DNA of 26,820 bases, taken from contig DATLWR010000068.1 of the NCBI GenBank assembly GCA_035576205.1, positions 1-26,820 of the forward strand. The letters are read 5' to 3'. Made by a program: the position numbers and the translations under genes. Below are positions 16,292-24,355 of the stretch, piece by piece. Position 1 is the first letter of the stretch. Each line of letters begins with the position of its first letter. Source of the stretch: DATLWR01 sp035576205 (GTDB lineage: Bacteria; Pseudomonadota; Zetaproteobacteria; Mariprofundales; Mariprofundaceae). The notes under the pieces are model-generated. The model worked only from the letters and a program-made list of their open reading frames with translations, ran no database searches and was not told the DNA's origin.

Positions 16292-16366
16292 GTGGCTTAC
16301 CTCCGGTCAGTGACAAGGCGCCCAAGCTAGGAAAACCGCGAAAAAATGCAACTGCGGCAGCACCTC

Positions 16367-16915
16367 TCAGCGCCTGAAAATCGCCTTCAGTTCCGCCAGT
16401 GCCGCATCGAAATCGAGGTTGACCACCCGGTAGTGCGCCTCACCGGCATGCGCCATCTCGGTCTCGGCCGCCGCCACGCGTCGCTCGATCACCTCGTGCG
16501 AATCCTGGCCGCGGCCGGAGAGACGCCGGCGCAGCTCCTCGACCGACGGCGGCAGGATGAAGATGCGCACGGCTTCCGGCATCTTCGCCGCCACCTGGGC
16601 GGCACCCTGCCAGTCGATCTCCAGCAGCACATCGTCACCCTCATCAAGGATCGCTTCGACATCCCGCTGGCGGGTGCCGTAGAGGTTGCCGTGCACGTTG
16701 GCCCATTCCAGGAAGGCGCCGGCATCGCGCTGCCCTTCGAACGCTTCGATGCTCAGGAAATGGTATTCGCGACCATCGGCCTCGCCTGGCCGCGGCGCCC
16801 GGGTGGTGCAGGAGATGGAGAGTTTCAGACCAGCAAGCTCCCTGAGCAGAGCGGCGCAGAGGCTCGACTTGCCGGCCCCGGACGGGCCGGAAACGATGAA
16901 CAGCCGCCCGGACAT
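16367..16915 (-). CDS. gmk: Guanylate kinase
   Basis: A 182-residue enzyme that converts GMP to GDP with ATP. P-loop SGPSGAGKSSL spans 9-19; the GMP-binding stretch SCTTRAPRPGEADGREYHFL begins near residue 35; VLLEIDWQGAAQV (about 95-107) carries the second metal/phosphate region; and FILPPS and RRLSGRGQDS form the lid. It is shorter than E. coli Gmk (207) mainly at the two ends, and all key motifs are present. The ATG shares its A with the stop of the upstream ferredoxin gene (TGATG), so translation is probably coupled; the own ribosome site is weak. GDP/GTP from this step feeds the (p)ppGpp enzyme two genes downstream. Confidence 0.95.
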   Translation of the reverse strand: MSGRLFIVSGPSGAGKSSLCAALLRELAGLKLSISCTTRAPRPGEADGREYHFLSIEAFEGQRDAGAFLEWANVHGNLYGTRQRDVEAILDEGDDVLLEIDWQGAAQVAAKMPEAVRIFILPPSVEELRRRLSGRGQDSHEVIERRVAAAETEMAHAGEAHYRVVNLDFDAALAELKAIFRR

Positions 16916-17172
16916 CAGGCTGCCGCTTTGCCTGTCAGCCGCTGATATTTAGCCAGCAATTGTTCATGCGTCTCGACATGCGCCGGATCGTGCGGGATGC
17001 AGTCCACGGGGCAGACCATCTGGCACTGCGGTTCGTCGTAGTGACCGACACATTCGGTACAGCGATCCGGATCGATCTTGTAGAACTCCTCCCCCTCGTA
17101 GATGGCGAGATTCGGACACTCCGGCTCGCAGACCGCGCAGTTAATGCAGTCGTCGGTAATCATCAGGGCCAT
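16915..17172 (-). CDS. 2[4Fe-4S] ferredoxin, YfhL-like
   Basis: An 85-residue ferredoxin. The first cluster motif is CINCAVCEPECPN (CxxCxxCxxxCP) at residues 9-20, the second CTECVGHYDEPQCQMVCPVDC with the extended spacing between the second and third Cys that is typical of YfhL/Alvin-type low-potential ferredoxins (7-8 residue insertion). A short helical C-terminal extension follows (THEQLLAKYQRL). GGAGG lies about 10 bases before the ATG. It overlaps by one base both the upstream transporter and the downstream gmk. Its electron partner is not known; the nitronate-monooxygenase-family protein elsewhere in the window has a possible iron-sulphur site, but no link is shown. Confidence 0.92.
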   Translation of the reverse strand: MALMITDDCINCAVCEPECPNLAIYEGEEFYKIDPDRCTECVGHYDEPQCQMVCPVDCIPHDPAHVETHEQLLAKYQRLTGKAAA

Positions 17173-18815
17173 CAGGCTTCAGCCTCCACTTTATTCTTGC
17201 CACGATAACGGTCGATGCAGACAGCGACGATCAGCGTGATCGCCAGTACCCCGACCCCCAGCATGATGATCGACTGCCAAGGATAACCGCCATAGGGCTT
17301 GCTGACATCCGCGATCATCGACCGGTCGAGCAGTGCCACCGCGATGGCCGGAATGACGAAGCGGGTCGCCAGATCGAACCAGTCGCGTGACAGCCAGACG
17401 CCGAGCAGCGTGAAGATCACGAACATGCGTCCGACAAAGGCACCGATGCCGCCATCGGCCATGAAGAAGCCGAGCCAGGCCAGAGCCAGGCCGATGGTCA
17501 GTAGCACGCGCATGATGATCTCGTAATGGCGGGTATAGCGAAAGTCGCTGGTCTCGATCAGGTATTCGTGGAAACGGTGACCGCCGAAGAACCAGCCGAC
17601 GACGATCGACTCCAGCGCCACCACCGCTGTCAGGCCGTAGTTGGTGATGAAATGGTCAACGATGTCGAGCCAGTAGAGGCCGGTATCCATCGTGAACAGG
17701 CAACTCAGAAAGAAACCGATCACGCATAGCGGCGTAATGATCTTCTTGCGCTGCCAGCCGAACTTGTCCTGCAGCGCGGTGGTGAAGGCCTCGATCAGCG
17801 AAATGGAGCTGGAGATACCGGCCATGAACAGGGCGGCGAAGAAGAGCATGCCGAACAGCTGCGGCAGGAACGGCAGGTTGGAGATCGCCTGCGGATAGGC
17901 GACGAATGCGAGGCCGATGCTCTGCGTCACCACCTCCTCGAACGGCTTGCCGGTCTGTACCGCCATGAAGCCGAGAGTGGCGAAGACTGCAAAGCCGGCC
18001 ACGAAGGAGACGCCGGTATCGGCAAAGGCGGTGATCATGGCGCTCTTCATCAGGTTGGTCTTGCGCGGCAGGTAGGAGGCGAAGGCAGCCATGATGCCGA
18101 AACCGACGGAGAGCGAGAAGAAGACCTGCGTGAAAGCCGCCACCCAGACATTCGGATCGGCAAGCTTCTCCCAGTTCGGCTTCAGGTACCAGTGGATGCC
18201 CTCACCTGCCCCCGGCAGCATCAGCGACCAGCCCACCAGCACCAGGATAATGCCGACCAGCGACGGGATCATGATCTTGTTGGCAAGCTCGATACCCTTG
18301 CTGATGCCGCGTCCGACGATCCACCAGTTCATGCCCCAGACGAACACGAGGCCGATCAGGATCGGCAGGTTCGGCGCACTCAGTGCCGTCGCATGTTTGG
18401 CATCGCCAAGGTTCAGGAAATCGTGGAAAAAGAAACTGTTCGGATCCTCGCCCCAGCCGAGGAAGGAGGAGAGGGCAAAATAGTTGGCGCACCAGGAGAT
18501 GATCACGCAGTAATAGGCCTCGATGCCGAACATCACGAACACCACCGACCACCAGCCGATCCAGGCGAAACGTCGGTCGATGGCGGCAAAAGCCTGCGGC
18601 GTAGCCGCCTGCGCCCGGTGGCCCATGCCCATCTCCAGCATCAGCACCGGGATGCCGACCAGCAGCAGTGCGATGATGTACGGAATCAGGAAGGCGCCGC
18701 CGCCGCTATCGTAGGTCAGATAGGAGAAACGCCAGATATTACCCAGGCCGACGGCCGAGCCGACCGCCGCCAGGATAAAGCCGAGATTGGAGTTCCACTG
18801 TTCGCGTTCCTGCAT
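17172..18815 (-). CDS. Sodium-dependent transporter, neurotransmitter:sodium symporter (SNF/LeuT) family
   Basis: A 547-residue inner-membrane protein with about 12 hydrophobic segments. The first helix has GSAVGLGNIWRFSYL (19-33), the unwound Na+/substrate-binding stretch that LeuT shares, followed by GGGAFLIPYIIALLLVGIPVLMLEMGMG; the LeuT architecture is clear. Family members import amino acids or related solutes with sodium. The substrate cannot be read from sequence. GGGAGG is five bases before the ATG. Its stop overlaps the ferredoxin ATG by one base (TGATG). The upstream gene, an exported dienelactone hydrolase, lies 62 bases away; that gap holds a small hairpin (18843-18860) without a U-tract. 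Confidence 0.92.
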   Translation of the reverse strand: MQEREQWNSNLGFILAAVGSAVGLGNIWRFSYLTYDSGGGAFLIPYIIALLLVGIPVLMLEMGMGHRAQAATPQAFAAIDRRFAWIGWWSVVFVMFGIEAYYCVIISWCANYFALSSFLGWGEDPNSFFFHDFLNLGDAKHATALSAPNLPILIGLVFVWGMNWWIVGRGISKGIELANKIMIPSLVGIILVLVGWSLMLPGAGEGIHWYLKPNWEKLADPNVWVAAFTQVFFSLSVGFGIMAAFASYLPRKTNLMKSAMITAFADTGVSFVAGFAVFATLGFMAVQTGKPFEEVVTQSIGLAFVAYPQAISNLPFLPQLFGMLFFAALFMAGISSSISLIEAFTTALQDKFGWQRKKIITPLCVIGFFLSCLFTMDTGLYWLDIVDHFITNYGLTAVVALESIVVGWFFGGHRFHEYLIETSDFRYTRHYEIIMRVLLTIGLALAWLGFFMADGGIGAFVGRMFVIFTLLGVWLSRDWFDLATRFVIPAIAVALLDRSMIADVSKPYGGYPWQSIIMLGVGVLAITLIVAVCIDRYRGKNKVEAEA

Positions 18816-18842
18816 CGCACCCTCCCGAGGAGAGGCAATCCT

Positions 18843-18860
18843 GCCGAATGCCTATCCGGC
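18843..18860 (-). other. Short hairpin between dienelactone hydrolase and transporter genes
   Basis: On the minus-strand RNA, GCCGGAU pairs with AUUCGGC (one G-U pair) around a four-base loop AGGC. No U-tract follows, so it is not a clear terminator; it could lower read-through or protect an mRNA end between the two parts of the run. Confidence 0.25.
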
Positions 18861-18877
18861 TGCCAATGGCGCGACGC

Positions 18878-19681
18878 TCAGCGGCTTGATAGGAAAAGCT
18901 TGCGGAGAAAGGTCAGCATCCGTTTCCACGAGTCGGCATCGGCCGCGGCATTGTAGGCCAACGGCAGATGGTACTTCTTGCCGAGTTTCGTTGCGGCCGG
19001 ATTGGTGTAGGCATGCTCGACACCCGGATAGAGATGCAGCTGGTATCTCACGCCGGCGGCCTGCATCTCCTGCCTGAACGCCTTGATCTGAGCTGGCGGC
19101 TCGAACGGATCGTCGGCGCCGATCAGCGCCAGTACCCTGCCCTTGATTTCGCCGTGCTTAGCCGGATGTTCGGTGCCCAGCGAGCCATGGAAAACCACCA
19201 CCTCGGCAAGTGGCACGCCGCGGCGGGCCATTTCCAGCACCAGGCCGCCGCCCATGCAGTAGCCGATGGCGGCAATCCTGGCCGGATCGACGGTCGGCTG
19301 CTTCTGCAGGATATCGTAGGCGGCCCGGAAGCGCTTCTCGGCTTCGGGCAGGTCCCCCATAACCGCCTGCATCATTTTCTGGGCCGTATCCGGATGGTCG
19401 GTATGCTTGCCGTCGCCGTACATGTCGAGCGCGAACGCCGTATAGCCGAGCTTCGCCAGCATCTCGGCACGGTGCCGCACATACCCGTTGTATCCCCACC
19501 ACTCGTGCGCCACGAGGATGCCGGGCCGTTTTCCCTGTTTCGCATCGTCATAGGCGAGATAACCGGTAAACGCCTGGCCGTCGACATGGTAGACAATCTC
19601 CTCGGTATGCAGCGCCGCATGCGCCACAGGAGTGCAAAACATCGACACAAGAGCCGACAACGACAGCAACACCTTTTTCAT
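18878..19681 (-). CDS. Exported dienelactone hydrolase family protein
   Basis: A 267-residue alpha/beta hydrolase. The frame is open upstream, but the ATG at 19681 has GGAGGT six bases before it and starts a clean signal peptide (MKKVLLSLSALVSMFCTPVAHA-A). The catalytic features of dienelactone hydrolases are visible: Glu60 in AHEWWG, nucleophile Cys142 in GYCMGG, Asp190 in GADDPFEPP, and His223 in YPGVEHAY. The classical enzyme opens dienelactone in chlorocatechol degradation in the cytoplasm; this one is predicted periplasmic and has no aromatic-degradation neighbours, so its substrate is unknown. It begins 13 bases after the stop of the HD-GYP gene, so the two are most likely co-transcribed. 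Confidence 0.88.
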   Translation of the reverse strand: MKKVLLSLSALVSMFCTPVAHAALHTEEIVYHVDGQAFTGYLAYDDAKQGKRPGILVAHEWWGYNGYVRHRAEMLAKLGYTAFALDMYGDGKHTDHPDTAQKMMQAVMGDLPEAEKRFRAAYDILQKQPTVDPARIAAIGYCMGGGLVLEMARRGVPLAEVVVFHGSLGTEHPAKHGEIKGRVLALIGADDPFEPPAQIKAFRQEMQAAGVRYQLHLYPGVEHAYTNPAATKLGKKYHLPLAYNAAADADSWKRMLTFLRKLFLSSR

Positions 19682-19694
19682 CCGCCAACCTCCG

Positions 19695-21065
19695 TTATTC
19701 ATCAAACTTGAAGCCATCGGCAAACACCTGCACGCAAGCCTCGACGGCAGCCGCGTCGTAGAGCACACCCTTGTTATTGGTGACCTCGTCCAGCGCCACC
19801 TCAAGCCCCAAGCCTGCCCGATAGGGGCGATGCGAACTCATCGCCTCCACCACATCCGCCACTGCCACAATGCACGCCTCCAGACCAATCTCTTCACCCT
19901 TCAAGCCCTGAGGATAGCCGGAACCATCCAGGCGCTCATGATGCTGGTAAGCAATCTCGGCCACCGGCCACGGAAAGCGGATGTCCTGCAGGATGGCATA
20001 GCCGACCTTCGGGTGCTCCCGGACAATCCGGTATTCGATGTCAGTCAGCTTGCCCGGCTTGGTCAGAATCTCGGCCGGCACCTGGATCTTGCCGATATCA
20101 TGGATCGTCGCTCCCATGCGGATACCTTCGATACGGTCGTCGTCCAGCCCCATCTGTTTCGCGATCGCGGCCGCCAGCTCCGCCACCCGCCGCTGGTGGC
20201 CGGCCGTATAGGGATCGCGGGCCTCCACTGCCTTGGCAACGGCGGCAACTGCCTGCCCCAGACTCTCACGGATTTGCAACAGGTGCTGTTCATTCTGTTC
20301 ACTCGCCTGCTCGATCCTCAGCAGAGAATGTCGCTGCCGCCTGCCGCTGGCATAGATACCGCCAAGCCCCAACACCCAGATCAGTCCGTGGCCCGAAACC
20401 AGCGCCAGCGTCTCCCGATTCTCGGCTTCCAGAGGCTGGTCGACGGGGATCGAGACACTGATGCCGCCGCGTATGTCCCCCACCTTGTAGCCCTGCTGGA
20501 CGTGGCATTTCAGACATGCTTGTTCGGTCACCATCGGCTGCATGTAGCGGAAATAGGTTTTGCCGTCCGCCATGCGATCCATACCCGAAACCTCTTCCTT
20601 GCCCTGTTCGAAGGCCCTGAGCGCCTGCTGCTCCCAGGCATCGGCCCGGTTGACGGGATTGATCGGCTTCAGGCTGGCAATGTGACCGCGCACGGGAGCA
20701 TTCTTGGCATCCATCAGCTCGTGCACCTCGCGGGTCATGTAGGAGGAGTTGAGCAATGTCAGCGTCCGGTCCGACGGCGTGGTCACGTCACGCTCCGGAA
20801 CCTCTTTCAGATACGGGCTGGGTGGAGTCTTTTTCGTGGCCTCCACATAGACGCCGCCGTGCCCGATTGCCCATTCCCGGTAGGAGCGGTCCATCGTGTA
20901 GATACCCTTGGCCTGGGCATACACTTCAGCGTGAAATGCGGTCAGGTGTTGATAAAGACCGAAGGCTAGCGACAGACCAATCACGGCGCTCCAGACCAGC
21001 ATAAGAACCAGCATATCGCGCCGGATACGCCACAATTGGTCTGAGATACCGGTTGTTTCCGCCAT
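19695..21065 (-). CDS. Membrane HD-GYP phosphodiesterase with Tll0287-like c-type-heme sensor domain
   Basis: A 456-residue protein: transmembrane helix 1 (about 18-38), a periplasmic domain (about 40-220), transmembrane helix 2 (about 221-239), a short helical linker, and a cytoplasmic HD-GYP domain (about 265-456). The periplasmic domain fits the Tll0287-like (DUF3365) PAS-type sensor and has CLKCH at 184-188, a CxxCH motif for covalent heme, near GDIRGGISVSIPVD. The HD-GYP domain has H290 (AGH), HDIGK (322-326), HPxxG (351-355), HH (375-376) and GSGYPQGLKG (381-390), so it looks catalytically complete for degrading c-di-GMP. The likely logic is that heme redox state or a bound gas changes c-di-GMP turnover. 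The start ATG lacks a strong ribosome site. It heads the minus-strand run that ends with spoT-ridA. Confidence 0.87.
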   Translation of the reverse strand: MAETTGISDQLWRIRRDMLVLMLVWSAVIGLSLAFGLYQHLTAFHAEVYAQAKGIYTMDRSYREWAIGHGGVYVEATKKTPPSPYLKEVPERDVTTPSDRTLTLLNSSYMTREVHELMDAKNAPVRGHIASLKPINPVNRADAWEQQALRAFEQGKEEVSGMDRMADGKTYFRYMQPMVTEQACLKCHVQQGYKVGDIRGGISVSIPVDQPLEAENRETLALVSGHGLIWVLGLGGIYASGRRQRHSLLRIEQASEQNEQHLLQIRESLGQAVAAVAKAVEARDPYTAGHQRRVAELAAAIAKQMGLDDDRIEGIRMGATIHDIGKIQVPAEILTKPGKLTDIEYRIVREHPKVGYAILQDIRFPWPVAEIAYQHHERLDGSGYPQGLKGEEIGLEACIVAVADVVEAMSSHRPYRAGLGLEVALDEVTNNKGVLYDAAAVEACVQVFADGFKFDE

Positions 21066-21190
21066 GACGCGAGCCTAGACCGAACATTCCGGGCAAGCCA
21101 TCGCTTGGTGACAACAAAACATGGTAGCGCCACCCTAACCTTGCTGCTGCTTGCTGCACCATGCTTCTGGCGGCAGGGTGCGCCCCCAGC

Positions 21191-22327
21191 ATGAGCGCCC
21201 TTGATTTCGAGATTCTCGCCACCGATGCCGGCGGTTTTGCCCGCCGCGGCCGTATGCGCCTCGCCCACGGCACGGTCGAAACCCCTGTCTTCATGCCGGT
21301 CGGCACGCAGGCAACGGTGAAGAGCCTGACGCCAGCCGACCTCGCCGATGACATCGGCGCCGAGATTATCCTCGGCAACACCTACCACCTGATGCTGCGC
21401 CCCGGCGGCGAACTGATCGAAAAGCTCGGCGGCCTGCACAAGTTCATGGGCTGGGAGCGCCCGATCCTCACCGACTCCGGCGGCTTCCAGGTCTGGTCAT
21501 TGGGTGAACTGCGCAAGATAGAGCCGCACGGCGTGCGCTTCCGCTCGCACATCGACGGCGCCGAGGTGTTCCTCGGCCCGAAAGAGAGCATGCAGGTACA
21601 GCGACAACTGGGCAGCGATATCGTCATGGCCTTCGACGAATGCACCCCCTATCCCGCCACCGAAGCGCAGGCGCGCGACTCGATGGAGATGTCGATGCGC
21701 TGGGCGGCCGAATGCCGTGAGCACCTGCCGGTGAACGATTCCCAGGCACTGTTCGGCATCGTGCAGGGCGGCATGTATCCGGAACTCAGGCTGGAGAGTC
21801 TCGAGGCACTGAAGCAGATCGATTTCGAGGGCATCGCCCTTGGCGGCCTGTCGGTCGGCGAACCGAAGGAGGAGATGCTGGCCATCCTCGACGCGCTGGC
21901 ACCCCACCTGCCGAAGGAGAAGCCGCGTTACGTCATGGGCGTCGGCACGCCGGAAGACCTCATCGAAGGAATCGACCGCGGCATCGACATGTTCGACTGC
22001 GTCATGCCCACCCGCAATGCCCGCAACGGCACGCTGTTCACCGACGACGGCAAGCTGAACATCAAGAACAACTGCCACTTCGACGATCCGCGGCCGATCA
22101 TGGAGGAGTGCAGCTGCTATACCTGCCGCCATTTTTCGCGCGCCTACCTTCGCCATTTGTACATGGCGAAGGAGATTCTCTCTTCGCGGTTGAATACCTT
22201 GCACAATCTTCACTACTATTGCGATCTCATGCGCCGGGCCCGCACCGCGCTTGAAGAAGGCACGTGGCCCGAATTCCGCGACCGGTTTTTACAACGCTAC
22301 CGCGGCGATGCAGAATCGCCGCAATGA
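21191..22327 (+). CDS. tgt: tRNA-guanine (queuine) transglycosylase
   Basis: A 378-residue enzyme that exchanges guanine-34 for preQ1 in tRNAs with GUN anticodons. The start at 21191 (MSALDFEI) matches the usual N-terminus (E. coli Tgt has 375 residues); an ATG at 21161 is in frame but gives an atypical leader. DSGGFQVWSLG holds the general base Asp95; GIDMFDCVMPTRNARNG holds the nucleophile Asp269; the zinc site is CSCYTCRHF (C307, C309, C312) plus a later His in LHNLHYY. It begins the tgt-yajC-secD-secF run common in proteobacteria. queA, often upstream, is absent here; queD lies 3.4 kb downstream. No convincing promoter is seen in 21066-21190. Confidence 0.96.
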   Translation: MSALDFEILATDAGGFARRGRMRLAHGTVETPVFMPVGTQATVKSLTPADLADDIGAEIILGNTYHLMLRPGGELIEKLGGLHKFMGWERPILTDSGGFQVWSLGELRKIEPHGVRFRSHIDGAEVFLGPKESMQVQRQLGSDIVMAFDECTPYPATEAQARDSMEMSMRWAAECREHLPVNDSQALFGIVQGGMYPELRLESLEALKQIDFEGIALGGLSVGEPKEEMLAILDALAPHLPKEKPRYVMGVGTPEDLIEGIDRGIDMFDCVMPTRNARNGTLFTDDGKLNIKNNCHFDDPRPIMEECSCYTCRHFSRAYLRHLYMAKEILSSRLNTLHNLHYYCDLMRRARTALEEGTWPEFRDRFLQRYRGDAESPQ

Positions 22328-22344
22328 CTTTAGGAGCACTTCCC

Positions 22345-22695
22345 ATGAAATCACCCGTATCCATCACCCTTGCATCGCTGACCGCTGCCTTCGGCATCGC
22401 CTCTCCGGCTTTCGCTGCCGATCCGGTTGCCGGCGCTGGCGGCGGCTTCACCTCGCTGATCCCGCTGATCCTGATCATGGTGATTTTCTATTTCCTGCTG
22501 ATCCGTCCGCAGCAGAAGCGGGTCAAGGATCACCGCAACATGGTCGAGAGCCTCAAGAAGGGCGACAAGATCATCACCGGCGGCGGCTTCTACGGCACCA
22601 TCACCGACGTGAAGGACGACGAACTGAAGGTGGAGATCGCCGAAGGCGTGCGTGTACGCGTCAAGCGCGACACCATCGTCGGCCTCTCCGACTGA
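22345..22695 (+). CDS. yajC: Sec translocon accessory subunit YajC, with signal-like N-terminal extension
   Basis: A 116-residue protein starting at the ATG at 22345 with TAGGAG eight bases before it. The single membrane helix (about 36-54, SLIPLILIMVIFYFLLIRP) followed by QQKRVKDHRNMVESLKKGDKIITGGGFYGTI is the YajC signature. Before it lies a 25-residue hydrophobic stretch ending in SPAFA-A, which looks like a cleavable signal peptide; many YajC proteins have only a short Ala-rich tail here. YajC binds SecDF and YidC. The gene starts 17 bases after tgt and ends 60 bases before secD. Confidence 0.95.
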   Translation: MKSPVSITLASLTAAFGIASPAFAADPVAGAGGGFTSLIPLILIMVIFYFLLIRPQQKRVKDHRNMVESLKKGDKIITGGGFYGTITDVKDDELKVEIAEGVRVRVKRDTIVGLSD

Positions 22696-22755
22696 ACAGG
22701 GTACCGCCCCGCATCTTGAATCACACCCTCTCCGGGCAATAAAGGAACTGATCCC

Positions 22756-24336
22756 ATGCATAGCTATCCGCGCTGGAAAATCTGGCTGATTCTGGCCGTC
22801 CTGGTCGTTTCGGCCATGGGCTCGCTGCCCAATATCGCGAAGGCTCCCTCCTGGTGGCCGTCGGCGATGAGCAAGCCGATGAGTCTCGGTCTCGACCTGA
22901 AGGGCGGCATCCATCTGGTGCTCGACGTGGATGTGGACAAGGCGATCACCCATACCGTCGAGGAGGATCTCGGCACGGTGCGCCAGGAGCTGCGCAAGGC
23001 GCGAATCCGCTACAGCAAGCTCGAGGCTGACGGGCGCAGCCAGACCGTGGAGCTGAAAGATGCTGCCGACATGGCCGCTGCCGAAAAGCTGCTGCATGAC
23101 AACCTGAACGGCTACACCATTGCCAAAACCGCTGCGACTACCTTCACGCTGACGCTGGATGACAAGGATGCCCAGGAGATCCGCAAGTTCGCCGTCGACC
23201 AGGCCATCGAGGTCATCCGCGGCCGCATCGACGCACTGGGCACCACCGAGCCGGTCATCGTCAAGCAGGGCGATCGCCGCATCCTGGTGCAGATTCCGGG
23301 CTACGAGGACACCGCCCGCGCCAAGAGCCTGATCGGCCGCACCGCCGAACTGCAGTTCAAGCTGGTGGACGAGAAGGGCGACCTCGACAAAGCGCTGGCC
23401 GGCCAGATTCCGCCCGGCGACGTCATCATGTACGGCCCGATGCAGACCCGCGGCGGCCAGACCTACCGCCAGCCCTACCTCTTGAAGGAGCAGACCGAGC
23501 TTTCCGGCACCGAGGTGGCCGATGCCCGCGTCTCCATCGACTCGCGCTTCAACGAGTATGCAGTGACCCTGAAATTCAACAGCAAGGGTGCGCGCAAGTT
23601 CGACCGCCTGACGGCTGAGCATGTCGGCGAACGCTTCGCCATCATCCTCGAGGGCGTGGTCAACTCGGCACCTGTGATCCGCGAGCGCATCTCCGGCGGC
23701 ACCGCCCAGATCACCGGCAGCTTTACACCGGCCGAAGCGCACGATCTTGCCATCGTACTGCGCGCCGGTGCCCTGCCCGCCCCGGTCAAGGTCGTCGAGG
23801 AGCGCTCCATCGGACCGAGCCTCGGCCAGGACTCGATCGATCAGGGCATGAACTCGATCCTGATCGGCACCCTGCTGGTGCTGCTGTTCATGGGCTTCTA
23901 CTACAAGTTCTTCGGCATCGTCGCCAACATCGCGGTGATGTTCAACCTGCTGCTGATCCTCGCCGCCATGAGCATGATCGGCGCCACACTGACCCTGCCG
24001 GGCATTGCCGGTATCGTGCTGACCGTCGGTATGGCGGTGGATGCCAACGTGCTGATCTTCGAGCGTATCCGCGAGGAGATTCGCAACGGCCGCACGCCGC
24101 TGGCCGCCATCGACGCCGGCTTCGACAAGGCATTCCTGACCATTGTCGACGCCAACGTCACCACGCTGATCGCCGCCGTCGTGCTGTTCCAGTTCGGCTC
24201 CGGTCCGGTCAAGGGCTTCGCCGTCACACTGACCGTCGGTATTCTGGCGTCGATGTTTACCGCCATCACCGTCACCCGCGCCATCATCGCCCTCTACTAC
24301 CAGCGGCGCAGCCACATCGAAAAACTGAGCATCTAA
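22756..24336 (+). CDS. secD: Protein translocase subunit SecD
   Basis: A 526-residue inner-membrane protein. It has an N-terminal helix (WKIWLILAVLVVSAMGSLP), then GLDLKGGIHLVLDVD, the large periplasmic P1 region (about 40-340), and five further helices from about 375, with the D-containing GMAVDANVLIFERIREEIRNG in the fourth/fifth helix that is needed for proton-driven function. SecD with SecF uses the proton motive force to pull proteins through SecYEG on the periplasmic side. It is shorter than E. coli SecD (615), mostly in P1. AAAGGA lies 10 bases before the ATG, and secF follows 19 bases after the stop. Confidence 0.96.
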   Translation: MHSYPRWKIWLILAVLVVSAMGSLPNIAKAPSWWPSAMSKPMSLGLDLKGGIHLVLDVDVDKAITHTVEEDLGTVRQELRKARIRYSKLEADGRSQTVELKDAADMAAAEKLLHDNLNGYTIAKTAATTFTLTLDDKDAQEIRKFAVDQAIEVIRGRIDALGTTEPVIVKQGDRRILVQIPGYEDTARAKSLIGRTAELQFKLVDEKGDLDKALAGQIPPGDVIMYGPMQTRGGQTYRQPYLLKEQTELSGTEVADARVSIDSRFNEYAVTLKFNSKGARKFDRLTAEHVGERFAIILEGVVNSAPVIRERISGGTAQITGSFTPAEAHDLAIVLRAGALPAPVKVVEERSIGPSLGQDSIDQGMNSILIGTLLVLLFMGFYYKFFGIVANIAVMFNLLLILAAMSMIGATLTLPGIAGIVLTVGMAVDANVLIFERIREEIRNGRTPLAAIDAGFDKAFLTIVDANVTTLIAAVVLFQFGSGPVKGFAVTLTVGILASMFTAITVTRAIIALYYQRRSHIEKLSI

Positions 24337-24355
24337 TCCGGGAGCCCCAACCATC

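Noticed and set aside
21066..21190. Promoters for the divergent HD-GYP and tgt genes
   Set aside because: TTGGTGACA-like and TAACCT elements occur but the spacings are wrong (13, 22 or 25 bases), so no pair can be supported.
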